Below, piece by piece: positions 25,228 through 33,917 of a stretch of DNA of 64,000 nt (position 1 is its first letter; the number at the start of each line of letters is the position of its first letter). Both the position numbers and the translations under genes were made by a program. The stretch is from Oscillibacter hominis. Its GTDB lineage: Bacteria; Bacillota; Clostridia; Oscillospirales; Oscillospiraceae. The notes under the pieces are model-generated. The model ran no database searches and was not told the origin of the DNA. It was given only the letters and a program-made list of their open reading frames with translations. The stretch is from the NCBI RefSeq assembly GCF_014334055.1, contig NZ_CP060490.1, positions 930,001 through 994,000 on the forward strand, written 5' to 3'.

Positions 25228-25956
25228 TTGGCAGACAAGACGAAGGAAGTGACCCCGGAGAGCGGCGACGGGGAGAAGAAAGAGGCGCCGGAGCGCTGGC
25301 AGCAGCAGATCGTGGACATGGGCAGTGCCACCACCCGCAACAGCCACGGCGCCATCCACTGCCTGACCATTGTAGGGCAGGTGGAGGGCCACATGGTTCT
25401 CAATCAAAATACAAAGACCACAAAGTATGAGCACGTGATGCCGCTGCTGGCCTCCCTGGAGGAGTCGGAGGACATCGACGGGCTGCTGCTCCTGCTCAAT
25501 ACAGTGGGCGGGGATGTGGAGGCGGGCCTTGGCATCGCAGAGCTGATCTCCGGCATGCAGAAGCCCACGGTCTCCCTGGTGTTAGGCGGCAGCCATTCCA
25601 TCGGCGTACCGCTGGCAGTGTCGGCCAAAGTGAGCTTTGCCGTGCCCTCGGCTTCCATGACCATTCATCCGGTGCGCATGAACGGGACCATGATCGCCGC
25701 GCCCCAGACCTACAACTACTTTGACCGGCTGCAGGAGCGGATTGTGAAGTTCGTCTGCAAAAATTCCCACATCAGCGAGAAGAAGTTCCTGGAGCTGATG
25801 CTCAAAACCGGGGAGATGGCTGCGGATGTGGGCAGCGTGCTCTACGGCGAGGAGGCGGTGAGCCTGGGGCTGATCGACCGTGTGGGCGGGCTTTCCGAGG
25901 CATTGGAGTGCCTCTACGGACAAATTGACGAGAAAAAGGAGCATCCGGCGGAGTAA
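25228..25956 (+). CDS. ClpP-class (TepA-like) serine protease
   Basis: 242-residue ClpP/crotonase-fold protein of the TepA branch. LLLLNTVGGDVEAGLGIAEL is the substrate-binding block. The nucleophile is expected at serine in LGGSHSIGVPLA, and the histidine in MTIHPVRMNG. TepA of Bacillus is linked to protein translocation, and relatives often sit by ftsK. The TTG start follows AAAGGAGG at 25214-25220. The last nine codons lie in the 5' arm of the terminator and the TAA lies in its loop, which is an unusually tight gene end. Confidence 0.88.
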   Translation: MADKTKEVTPESGDGEKKEAPERWQQQIVDMGSATTRNSHGAIHCLTIVGQVEGHMVLNQNTKTTKYEHVMPLLASLEESEDIDGLLLLLNTVGGDVEAGLGIAELISGMQKPTVSLVLGGSHSIGVPLAVSAKVSFAVPSASMTIHPVRMNGTMIAAPQTYNYFDRLQERIVKFVCKNSHISEKKFLELMLKTGEMAADVGSVLYGEEAVSLGLIDRVGGLSEALECLYGQIDEKKEHPAE

Positions 25957-25979
25957 GCGCCGGATGCTCCTTTTTCTCG
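25929..25979. terminator. Bidirectional terminator between tepA-like gene and cadA-like gene
   Basis: Near-perfect 22-bp stem (arms CGAGAAAAAGGAGCATCCGG... and its complement) with poly-T on either strand. The TAA of the upstream gene is in the loop. It serves the convergent genes at 25228-25956 (+) and 25990-27951 (-). Confidence 0.9.
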
Positions 25980-25989
25980 TAGAGTTCGC

Positions 25990-27951
25990 CTATCGGAACT
26001 CCTCCACGCGGAGCGCCCGGGTGGCGTTTAGAATGGCAAGGAAGGCGACGCCCACGTCGGCGAATACGGCCTCCCACATGGTGGCGGCGCCGAAAGCGCC
26101 CAACACCAGCACGGCGGCCTTCACGCCCAGGGCGAACCAGATGTTCTGCTTGACGATGCGCAGCGTCTTGCGGGAGACGCGCATGGCCGTTGCAATCTTG
26201 GAGGGTTTGTCGTCCATCAGCACGATGTCCGCGGCCTCGATGGCCGCGTCGGACCCAAGAGCGCCCATGGCGATGCCGATGTCGGCCCGGGTCAGGACAG
26301 GGGCGTCGTTGATGCCGTCGCCCACGAAGGCCACCTTACCGCCGGGGCTTTTGTCGGCCAGCAGCCGTTCCATCCACTCCACCTTGTCGGCGGGAAGCAG
26401 CTCGGCATGGTATTCATCCACCCCTACCTCCGAGGCGACGGCTTCCGCCGTGGCCTGGGCATCGCCGGTGAGCATCACGGTTTTGCGGACGCCGCCGGCC
26501 TTCAGGTCGGCGATGGCATCTTTCGCGTCCTCCTTGGGCTGGTCGGCGATGAGGATGTGGCCGGCGTAAACGCCGTCCACCGTCACATGGACGATGGTGC
26601 CCGGCAGCCCGCAGGGCTGGAAGGCAATGTGCTGGCGGTCCATCAGGCGGCTGTTGCCCGCGCATACCCGCTTGCCGTCGATGGAGGCGCACACGCCGTG
26701 GCCGGCGATCTCCTCCACGTCGGATACCCGGGCCGGGTCCAGTTCTGCCTTGCAGGCGGCCTTCAGAGAGAGGGAGATGGGGTGGTCTGAGTAGTACTCC
26801 GCCAGGGCGGCGTATGCTAAGAGCTGCTCCGCGTCCAAGCCGGACTCCGGATGGACGGCGGTGACGGAGAAGGTGCCGCGGGTCAGCGTGCCGGTCTTGT
26901 CAAAGATGACGGTCTCCGTGTTGGCCAGCGCCTCCAGGTAGTTGCTGCCCTTGACCAGAATGCCGCATTTGGAAGCGCCGCCGATGCCGCCGAAAAAGCT
27001 GAGAGGCACGGAGATCACCAGGGCACAGGGACAGGAGATCACCAGGAAGATCAACGCCCGGTGAAGCCAGTCGGACCACATGGTGCCCGCCAAGAAAGAG
27101 GGCAGTGCGCTTTCCGGCGCCAGGGCAAGGACGGCGGAAGGAAGGAGAAAGAGCAGCGCCGCCGCCGCTACCACGCAGGGCGTGTAGTACCGGGCAAACC
27201 GGGTGATGAAGTTCTCGCTGGCGGATTTTTTCTCACTGGCGTTTTCCACCAAATCCAGAATTTTGGACACAGTGGATTCACTGCTGTTCCGGGTGACCTG
27301 GATCCGGAGCACGCCGGTCTGGTTGACACAGCCGCTGATCACCGCGTCGCCGGGCATCACGTCCCGGGGCACGGACTCCCCGGTCAGGGCGGCGGTGTCC
27401 AGGGCGGAGCTGCCCGACACCACGGTGCCGTCCAGAGGCACCCGTTCGCCGGGCTTTACCACGACAATGGCTCCCACGGACACCTCCTCAGGGTCCACCT
27501 GCCTCAGCTGGCCGCCCTCTTCCAGGTTTGCGTAGTCCGGGCGGATGTCCATCAGGGAAGCAATGGACTGGCGGGATTTACCGACCGCATAGTCCTGGAA
27601 CAGCTCGCCCACCTGGTAAAACAGCATGACGAACACGGCCTCGGCATACTCCGCGGTGGCGAAAGCGCCCACCGTGGCCAGCGCCATCAGGAAGTTTTCG
27701 TCAAAAACCTGGCCGTGGGCAATGTTGCGGACGGCCCGCCAAAGTACATCCCATCCAATGATGAGATAGGGAATCAGATACAAAGGCCAAAGGCTCAGGG
27801 TGTAAACCGCCGTGCCGTCTGCAGCCGTTTGGCCGAGGGAAAGAAGGGGGATAGAGCCGGAAAGATGGATGGCAGGCAGCAGCTTGACAAGAATCAGCAG
27901 CGCAGCCGATACAACGATGCGGGCCAGCATCTTCTTTTGCTTTTTACTCAT
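25990..27951 (-). CDS. cadA: P1B-type heavy-metal-transporting ATPase (Zn/Cd/Pb type)
   Basis: 653-residue metal efflux pump in the cytoplasmic membrane. The metal-binding membrane motif is SCPCALVIS, the phosphorylation site DKTGTLTRG, the family HP dipeptide YYSDHPISL, and the hinge GDGINDAPVL. Near the C-terminus, KQNIWFALG and FADVGVAFLA carry the lysine and aspartate typical of Zn/Cd/Pb pumps (ZntA/CadA). It has no N-terminal metal-binding (HMA) domain; that domain is encoded separately by the upstream gene. GGAGGAACCTGT precedes the ATG. Confidence 0.93.
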   Translation of the reverse strand: MSKKQKKMLARIVVSAALLILVKLLPAIHLSGSIPLLSLGQTAADGTAVYTLSLWPLYLIPYLIIGWDVLWRAVRNIAHGQVFDENFLMALATVGAFATAEYAEAVFVMLFYQVGELFQDYAVGKSRQSIASLMDIRPDYANLEEGGQLRQVDPEEVSVGAIVVVKPGERVPLDGTVVSGSSALDTAALTGESVPRDVMPGDAVISGCVNQTGVLRIQVTRNSSESTVSKILDLVENASEKKSASENFITRFARYYTPCVVAAAALLFLLPSAVLALAPESALPSFLAGTMWSDWLHRALIFLVISCPCALVISVPLSFFGGIGGASKCGILVKGSNYLEALANTETVIFDKTGTLTRGTFSVTAVHPESGLDAEQLLAYAALAEYYSDHPISLSLKAACKAELDPARVSDVEEIAGHGVCASIDGKRVCAGNSRLMDRQHIAFQPCGLPGTIVHVTVDGVYAGHILIADQPKEDAKDAIADLKAGGVRKTVMLTGDAQATAEAVASEVGVDEYHAELLPADKVEWMERLLADKSPGGKVAFVGDGINDAPVLTRADIGIAMGALGSDAAIEAADIVLMDDKPSKIATAMRVSRKTLRIVKQNIWFALGVKAAVLVLGAFGAATMWEAVFADVGVAFLAILNATRALRVEEFR

Positions 27952-28074
27952 ACAGGTTCCTCCGGGAGTGGATTTGGTCTCCGATCAACCGATCATTCGC
28001 CACAAGCCTGACAGGGTCAAATTGGCATCATGAAATCGGCCGGAAGGCGAGGGACTCGGGGGGAGGTTGGCGCA

Positions 28075-28293
28075 TCACATATGGATCACACAGTCCGGCT
28101 CCACCTTTTTACAGATGGCCACGACCTCCTTGAGAATGTCGTCAAAGCGGGCGTCGTCGGCCTCAATGGTCATCTTCTGGGTCATGAAGCTGACGGTGGC
28201 GTCGTGCACGCCGTCGATTTTCCTGATGGCGTTTTCCATTTTCGCGGCGCAGTTGGCACAGTCCAGATCGGTCAGATTGTAGCGCTTTTTCAT
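28075..28293 (-). CDS. Stand-alone heavy-metal-associated (HMA) domain protein
   Basis: 72-residue ferredoxin-like metal-binding domain with the DCANC (CxxC) motif at residues ~10-14. It probably delivers or senses the metal for the ATPase encoded next, replacing the missing N-terminal domain of that pump. The ATG at 28293 is chosen for the AGGAGGTACTCAC site; an ORF start 24 bases upstream lacks one. It sits between the ArsR-type regulator and the pump gene in one operon. Confidence 0.9.
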   Translation of the reverse strand: MKKRYNLTDLDCANCAAKMENAIRKIDGVHDATVSFMTQKMTIEADDARFDDILKEVVAICKKVEPDCVIHM

Positions 28294-28326
28294 GTGAGTA
28301 CCTCCTGATTTATTCATAATTAGAAC

Positions 28327-28689
28327 TTACTCGGAAACGTGCTCGATGCCCTGGTCGATGATGGTCTTTACGTGGTCGTCCGCCAGAGAGTAGAACACCG
28401 TCTTGCCCTCCCTGCGGGATTTGACCAGCCTGGCGTTTTTCAGCGCCCGGAGCTGATGGGAAATGGCGGACTGGGTGAGTCCCAGAAGCTGGGCAATGTC
28501 GCACACGCACATTTCCGCCTCAAAAAGTACATATAAGATACGGATGCGGGTGGAATCGCCGAAAATGCGGAACAGCTCCGTCAAGTCGTAGAGCGCATCT
28601 TCGCTGGGCAGCTCTTTGCGGACCCGCTCCACGATGTCCTCGTGGGCGTGGATAAAATCACAGCACTCCACGTTATATTGGTCTTCCAT
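28327..28689 (-). CDS. ArsR/SmtB family metal-responsive repressor (CadC/SmtB-like)
   Basis: 120-residue winged-helix repressor. ICLV... is replaced by the CadC-like alpha3 motif EMCVCDIAQLLG (cysteine pair), with the recognition region LTQSAISHQLRALKNARLV. The alpha5 zinc-site pattern is D-x-H ... H-x-x-E in DDHVKTIIDQGIEHVSE. An N-terminal NVECCDFIHAHED adds cysteines and histidines as in CadC. Both metal sites therefore look intact. The start is set at 28689 by TAGGAGGCGATTTC. It should repress its own operon until Zn, Cd or Pb binds. Confidence 0.92.
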   Translation of the reverse strand: MEDQYNVECCDFIHAHEDIVERVRKELPSEDALYDLTELFRIFGDSTRIRILYVLFEAEMCVCDIAQLLGLTQSAISHQLRALKNARLVKSRREGKTVFYSLADDHVKTIIDQGIEHVSE

Positions 28690-28707
28690 GAAATCGCCTC
28701 CTAACAA

Positions 28708-28731
28708 ATGAATGATTGTTCATATGTTCAT
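28708..28731. promoter_or_regulatory. Candidate ArsR/CadC-type operator
   Basis: ATGAA-TGATTG-TTCAT (28708-28723) followed by a further ATGTTCAT (28724-28731) that runs into the -10 box. This repeat with GAAC/TTC arms resembles SmtB/CadC operators. Overlap with the promoter fits repression. Confidence 0.55.
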
Positions 28732-28757
28732 TATATGCATCGTACAGTATTTGTCAA
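28730..28757 (-). promoter_or_regulatory. Metal-efflux operon promoter
   Basis: On the minus strand TTGACA (28757-28752), 16-base spacer, TATAAT (28735-28730): perfect sigma-A hexamers. It lies about 40 bases upstream of the regulator start. Confidence 0.9.
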
Positions 28758-28759
28758 GC

Positions 28760-29086
28760 CCTGATTAAAAAAATGAATTGGACGTGCAGATGAAGGAGGG
28801 ATGCGTAAATAGTTGTAAAATCAAACGTATTTTTGTGGAAATCACAGGGCCGGTGTGGTAAAATACAATATTATCTTGCGATCAGGGCGGAAAGCGCCCG
28901 GCAGCGGATGCGCTTGGCCGGGGTACGGCCCTCCGCTATGATAGCCTGGATGATCCGTTTGCCCGGCGAAACTTCCGTAAAAGGTTCCCTTTGCAGGGAA
29001 ACCGGGTATGAAATCGGGCATATGGACCAAAGGCGGGCCGGATAGGGCCTGCTGTTCCATTGACAGCTGAAGACAGAGGTGAAAGC
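28760..29086 (+). other. Intergenic/leader region upstream of smc
   Basis: About 330 bases with no gene I can support. TAAAAT near 28858 could be a -10 box with a weak TTGTGG upstream at non-ideal spacing. The following ~200 bases contain short GC-rich inverted segments but no recognisable riboswitch, and the rnc gene that often precedes smc is absent. GAGGTGA at 29075-29081 is the smc ribosome site. Confidence 0.4.
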
Positions 29087-32000
29087 ATGCATTTACTCAA
29101 GGCGCTGGAGATCCAAGGCTTCAAATCGTTTCCGGACAAAACCGTCTTGAATTTTGGGGAGGACATCACCGCCATTGTGGGGCCCAACGGCAGCGGTAAG
29201 TCCAACATCTCCGACGCCATCCGCTGGGTGATGGGGGAGCAGAGCACCAAGAGCCTGCGGGGTGCCAAGATGGAGGATGTGATCTTCGGGGGGACGGAGA
29301 AGCGGGGCCAGGTGGGCTTTGCCCAAGTCACGCTGGTCATCGACAACACCGAACACATCTTTCCTACCATGGACGAGGCGGAGGTGGCCGTCACCCGGCG
29401 CTATTACCGCAGCGGCGAATCTGAATACTACATCAACCGCCAGAGCGTCCGGCTCAGGGACGTATATGAGCTTTTTTTGGATACCGGCATGGGCCGGGAG
29501 GGCTACTCCATCATCGGCCAGGGCAAGATCGATGAGATTTTGTCCGTTAAGAGCGGTGAGCGCCGGGAGGTCTTTGAGGAAGCGGCGGGCATCTCCAAAT
29601 ACCGCCACCGCAAGGAGGAGTCGGAGCGCAAGCTGGAGCGCACGGAGGAGAACCTGGTGCGCATCAATGATAAGATCGCCGAGCTGGAGCTTCAGGTGGA
29701 GCCGCTGCGGGACCAGGCGGAGAAGGCTAAGCGCTACCTGGTGCTTCGGGATGAGATGCGCGTTTTGGAGATTTCCGTCTGGCTGGAGAACCTGGAGACG
29801 CTGAAGGCGGGCGCGCGGCAGCTGGAATCGGACTTCCGCGAGGCACAGGCACAGCGGGACAGCGCCCGGGAGGAGCTGAACGCGCTCTACGCCCAGTCGG
29901 AGCGCTGCGGCGCGGATATGCAGCAAAAGGACATCGAGGCGGAGGAGGTCCGCGGCCAAATTTCGGAGTTGGAGACAAAAATCCATGATGAAGAGGCCGG
30001 CGTCGCCGTTCTTCAGTCCAACATCCGCCACAGCAAGGAGACCATCGAACGCATCGACCGGGAGCTTGCCGAGCAGGAGGAGCGCTCCGGCGGGATGCAG
30101 ACCCAGATCGAGGAGCAGACCAGCCGCATTGCGGCCATCGACGCCCAGGCTGCTCTTCTCCAGGAGGAATTAGAGGAGCTGCTGAGCCAGGCGGAGGAGG
30201 CCTCCCGCCAGGCGGGCGGCAGGCAGTCCCGGGCGGAGGCGCTGCGGGCCCAGGAGGCCATTGCCGTGGCCGCGGCCGCCGACTGCCGGGCGGAGTCCTC
30301 CGCGCTGACGGCGGAGAGCCGGGAACTTGGCGAACGTGCCGCCGCGATCGAGGGGGAGCTCGATTCCGCCCAAGAGCGGCTGCGCCAGAGTGAGCAGGAG
30401 GCCCGGGAAAACCGCCGCGCCCTGGAGGAGGCAAAGGAGGAGGCCACCGCCGTCTCCAACATCATTGCCGGACACGCCATGAAGATGGCCGAGCGCAAGC
30501 GCCGCCACGAGGATGCCACGGACAGGCGGATGAAGCTGACCATGGACGTGGGGGCAATGGACAACCGCATCCGCCTTCTTGAGGAGATGGAAAAGGAGTA
30601 CGAGGGCTTTTCCAAGGCGGTTCGCCTGGTGATGCAGGGGTCCCTGCGGGGTATCCACGGCCCGGTGGCAAGCCTGATGAGCACCGAGGAAGCCTACTCC
30701 GTGGCCATTGAGATCGCCCTGGGAGCGGGCCTTCAGAATATTGTGGTGGACCGGGAGGAGGATGCCAAGTCTGCCATCGGCTACCTGAAGCAGCGCGACG
30801 GCGGCCGCGCCACCTTCCTGCCCCTCGCCGCCATCCGGGGCGAGGAACTGCGGGAGCCAAGGGTGGAAAGCGAATACGGCTTTGTGGGCCTGGCCTCCAA
30901 TCTGGTGCGCTTTGATCCCAAATACAGAGGGATTTTCCTGAACCTGTTGGGCCGCACCGTTGTGGTGGAAGACCTGGACTGCGGCATCGCCATAGCCAGG
31001 AAGTATCAGAACCGGTTCCGCATCGTTACGCTGGACGGACAGGTCATCAATCGGGGCGGCTCCATGACCGGCGGCAGCGTCAGCCGCAGCGCCGGCGTGC
31101 TCAGCCGGGCCGGGGAGCTCAAGCGGCTCAAATCCCAGGCCGGGGCGCTGCGACAGAAATTGGAGGAGGCCCGGGCCGACGAGGAAAGCGCCGGCCGGGA
31201 ACTCTCTGCCGCCCAGTACGAGGTGGAGGTGGCCGAGGGACAAAAGCGCCGGGCGGAGGACGAGGTGCTGCGCCTGGAGGGCAGCGGAAACCACTATGCC
31301 AGTTTGATCGACAGCCTGAAAAGAAGCTGTGAAACCCTTGAGGGAGAATTGACCTCTGTGCGGGGCAGGTTGGAGGACAACCGGGCCAAGGCCGAGGCGA
31401 TTGAGCAGGAGACGGCCCGCCAGGACGCCCTGGCCGTTCAGTACCGCTCCCAGGTGGAGGAGCAGCTCTCCGGCCAGTCGGAGCTTTTGGAGCGCAGCGG
31501 TACACTGGCGGAATCCATCAGCCAGCGGAAATCCGGCCTTGCGGCCTTGGGCGCCGAGCGGGAGGCCACGGCCCGGTCCCTGGAGGACCTGCGGCATCTG
31601 CAGTCTCAGATGTCCGGTGACCGGGGGGAGAAGGAGCAGCTGAAGGCCCGGTATGAAAAGGCCATTGCCGAGGCCGGGGAGGAGATCGCCCTGCACGACG
31701 GCGCGGCCGGGGAGCTGCGCTGCCGGAGCCAGTCCCTCCAGCAGAGGCTCAGCGCCATCAATGAGGAGAAGATCGCCCTGGAGGCCGAGCGCACTGCCAA
31801 GAACAAGGCGGGCCAGGAGATGAATGAGACGCTCTTGAACCTGGAGCGCTCCGCTTCCCGCCTGGAGCAGAAGATCGCCACCTCTGCCCTGGAGGAGAAG
31901 CAGATTTTGGACCGGCTCTGGGAACACTACGAGCTCAGCCACTCTGACGCCCAGGCCCAGCGCATCGAATTGGAGAGCCTGCCCAAGGCCAACCGCCGCA

Positions 32001-32650
32001 TCGGCGAGCTCAAGCGGGAGATCGGCTCCCTGGGCACGCCGAACATCGGCGCCATCGAGGAGTTTGAACGGGTCAACACCCGCTATACTTACCTCTCCGG
32101 CCAGCGGGACGACGTGGAGCGCGCCAAGGAGGAGCTGACCGGGATCATCGACGAGATCACCCGGGAGATGACCGGGATTTTCGCCGAACAGTTCAAGCTG
32201 CTCAACGAGAGCTTCCAGGAGACGTTTTTGGAGCTCTTCGGCGGCGGCCAGGCACGGCTGGAACTGGAGGACGAGGAGGATATCCTGAACTGCGGCATCG
32301 ACATCAAGGTCCAGCCCCCGGGGAAGAGCCTGAAGACCATCACGCTGCTCTCTGGCGGGGAGAAGGCCTTTGTGGCCATTGCGCTGTATTTTTCCATATT
32401 GAAGGTACATCCCACGCCGTTTTGCGTGATGGACGAAATCGAGGCGGCGCTGGACGACGCCAACGTCACCCGTTTTGCAAAATACATGCGGCGCATCGCC
32501 GGACGCACCCAGTTCATCGTCATCACCCACCGCCGGGGCACCATGGAAGAGGCGGATGTGCTCTACGGCGTCACCATGCAGGAGCGGGGCGTCAGCAAGA
32601 TTTTGACCATCAATTTAAACGATCTGGCCAAGAAACTGAACATCCGGTGA
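29087..32650 (+). CDS. smc: Chromosome segregation/condensation protein SMC
   Basis: 1187-residue condensin ATPase. The N-terminal Walker A is IVGPNGSGKSNISDAIRW. Long coiled-coil arms flank a hinge domain at about residues 510-640 (YEGFSKAVRLVMQG through GGSMTGGSVS). The C-terminal head has signature LLSGGEKAFVAIAL and Walker B CVMDEIEAALDDAN. With ScpA/ScpB (not in the window) it organises and segregates the chromosome. The ATG at 29087 is supported by GAGGTGA. It is followed by ftsY as in many Firmicutes, but without rnc before it. Confidence 0.97.
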   Translation: MHLLKALEIQGFKSFPDKTVLNFGEDITAIVGPNGSGKSNISDAIRWVMGEQSTKSLRGAKMEDVIFGGTEKRGQVGFAQVTLVIDNTEHIFPTMDEAEVAVTRRYYRSGESEYYINRQSVRLRDVYELFLDTGMGREGYSIIGQGKIDEILSVKSGERREVFEEAAGISKYRHRKEESERKLERTEENLVRINDKIAELELQVEPLRDQAEKAKRYLVLRDEMRVLEISVWLENLETLKAGARQLESDFREAQAQRDSAREELNALYAQSERCGADMQQKDIEAEEVRGQISELETKIHDEEAGVAVLQSNIRHSKETIERIDRELAEQEERSGGMQTQIEEQTSRIAAIDAQAALLQEELEELLSQAEEASRQAGGRQSRAEALRAQEAIAVAAAADCRAESSALTAESRELGERAAAIEGELDSAQERLRQSEQEARENRRALEEAKEEATAVSNIIAGHAMKMAERKRRHEDATDRRMKLTMDVGAMDNRIRLLEEMEKEYEGFSKAVRLVMQGSLRGIHGPVASLMSTEEAYSVAIEIALGAGLQNIVVDREEDAKSAIGYLKQRDGGRATFLPLAAIRGEELREPRVESEYGFVGLASNLVRFDPKYRGIFLNLLGRTVVVEDLDCGIAIARKYQNRFRIVTLDGQVINRGGSMTGGSVSRSAGVLSRAGELKRLKSQAGALRQKLEEARADEESAGRELSAAQYEVEVAEGQKRRAEDEVLRLEGSGNHYASLIDSLKRSCETLEGELTSVRGRLEDNRAKAEAIEQETARQDALAVQYRSQVEEQLSGQSELLERSGTLAESISQRKSGLAALGAEREATARSLEDLRHLQSQMSGDRGEKEQLKARYEKAIAEAGEEIALHDGAAGELRCRSQSLQQRLSAINEEKIALEAERTAKNKAGQEMNETLLNLERSASRLEQKIATSALEEKQILDRLWEHYELSHSDAQAQRIELESLPKANRRIGELKREIGSLGTPNIGAIEEFERVNTRYTYLSGQRDDVERAKEELTGIIDEITREMTGIFAEQFKLLNESFQETFLELFGGGQARLELEDEEDILNCGIDIKVQPPGKSLKTITLLSGGEKAFVAIALYFSILKVHPTPFCVMDEIEAALDDANVTRFAKYMRRIAGRTQFIVITHRRGTMEEADVLYGVTMQERGVSKILTINLNDLAKKLNIR

Positions 32651-32738
32651 GAAGAATTCCGCGGTTCTCCCGGGGCTTGGCCGGGAATACTTAAGAGTGA
32701 TCCTTTCATTGAATCCATTGAAACTGAGGAGCGGACGT

Positions 32739-33617
32739 ATGGGCTTTTTTAGTAAACTGAAAAAAATCTGGCAGGAGGACATCATCGGCTATTCCATTTC
32801 CCCGGACGACGAAGCGTTTTTTGAAGACCTGGAGGAAATGCTGATCCTGGCTGACGTGGGGATGGAAACCTCCACCAAGGCGGTGGAGCAGCTGCGCTCC
32901 CGGATGAAGCGGGAGGGCATCTCCGGCGAGAGCGCCGTCAAGGAGGCGCTGCGGGAAATCCTGGCCCAGATGCTGGATGTGGGGGATGGGACCCTGGACC
33001 TTTCCACCAGGCCCAGCGTGGTGCTGGTAATCGGTGTCAACGGCGTGGGCAAAACCACCTCCATCGGCAAGTTAGGCTACCGGCTGCGCCAGGAGGGGAA
33101 GCGGGTGCTGCTGTGTGCCGCCGACACCTTCCGGGCCGCCGCGGCCGATCAGTTGCAGATCTGGGCGGAGCGCTCCGGCTGCGAACTGGTGCGCCAGCAT
33201 GAGGGCGCGGACCCCGGTGCGGTGCTCTTTGACGCCCTGCAGGCGGCCAGGGCCCGGGGCGCGGACGTGGTGCTCTGTGACACCGCGGGCCGGCTGCACA
33301 ACAAGCAAAACCTGATGAATGAGCTTTCCAAGCTCTCCAAGATCATCGACCGGGAATGTCCCGGCTCCGCCAGGGAGACGCTGCTGGTGCTGGACGCCAC
33401 AACGGGCCAGAACGGCCTGATCCAGGCAAAGCAGTTCAAGGAGACCGCCGGGCTCACCGGCATCGTGCTCACCAAGCTGGACGGCACCGCCAAGGGCGGG
33501 ATCGTCATCGCCATCGCCCAGGAACTGGGCGTGCCCGTCAAGTACGCAGGCGTGGGCGAGGGGCTGGAAGACCTGCGGCCCTTTGACGCAAGGGAGTATG
33601 TGGAGGCCATCATTTAA
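32739..33617 (+). CDS. ftsY: Signal recognition particle receptor FtsY
   Basis: 292-residue SRP GTPase that docks ribosome-SRP complexes at the membrane. The N-terminal helical N domain is followed by the G domain: GVNGVGKTTSIGKL (P-loop), DTFRAAAADQL, DTAGRLHNK, TKLDGTAKGG and GVGEGLEDLRPFD. The acidic A domain of the E. coli protein is absent, as usual for this short Gram-positive form. The start at 32739 follows TGAGGAG; the upstream frame extension has no support. Confidence 0.97.
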   Translation: MGFFSKLKKIWQEDIIGYSISPDDEAFFEDLEEMLILADVGMETSTKAVEQLRSRMKREGISGESAVKEALREILAQMLDVGDGTLDLSTRPSVVLVIGVNGVGKTTSIGKLGYRLRQEGKRVLLCAADTFRAAAADQLQIWAERSGCELVRQHEGADPGAVLFDALQAARARGADVVLCDTAGRLHNKQNLMNELSKLSKIIDRECPGSARETLLVLDATTGQNGLIQAKQFKETAGLTGIVLTKLDGTAKGGIVIAIAQELGVPVKYAGVGEGLEDLRPFDAREYVEAII

Positions 33618-33635
33618 AGAAATGAGGGAACGGCT

Positions 33636-33887
33636 ATGATTACGATGTTCAACCGCAGGGAACTTGCCGTGGTGTGGGGCATGGAAAAGCTGGACGCGCT
33701 GCGCGCCGTCCTGGCCGAGGCCGGAATTGAAAGCACTGTGAAAGCGCCCGGCCTGGCCGCCGACGCACTGAACCACGCCCAGGTGGGCGGTTTGGAAACG
33801 CGCACGCCGGAGCGGCGGGAGTATATCCTCTATGTAGCTAAGGAGGACTACCAGCGGGCGGCGGCCCTGATGCAGGGCAGGGCCTGA
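33636..33887 (+). CDS. Small protein, possibly DUF2007-like
   Basis: 83 residues, soluble. The pattern of an N-terminal strand, a helix with LDALRAVLAEAGIEST, and a C-terminal YILYVAKEDYQRAAALM is like the DUF2007 'putative signal transducing' domain, but similarity is judged by eye only. GAGGGAACGGCT precedes the ATG. It lies between ftsY and rph in an unbroken same-strand run. Function unknown. Confidence 0.7.
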   Translation: MITMFNRRELAVVWGMEKLDALRAVLAEAGIESTVKAPGLAADALNHAQVGGLETRTPERREYILYVAKEDYQRAAALMQGRA

Positions 33888-33917
33888 GTGGGGCCTATCA
33901 AGAAATAGGAGTAAGTT

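Noticed and set aside
28833..29045. Short frames in the smc leader on both strands
   Set aside because: No ribosome site, no motif, composition like random GC-rich sequence.
30170..32530. 786-codon minus-strand frame
   Set aside because: Antisense shadow of smc; composition is Leu/Gly/Gln-rich with no family motif.
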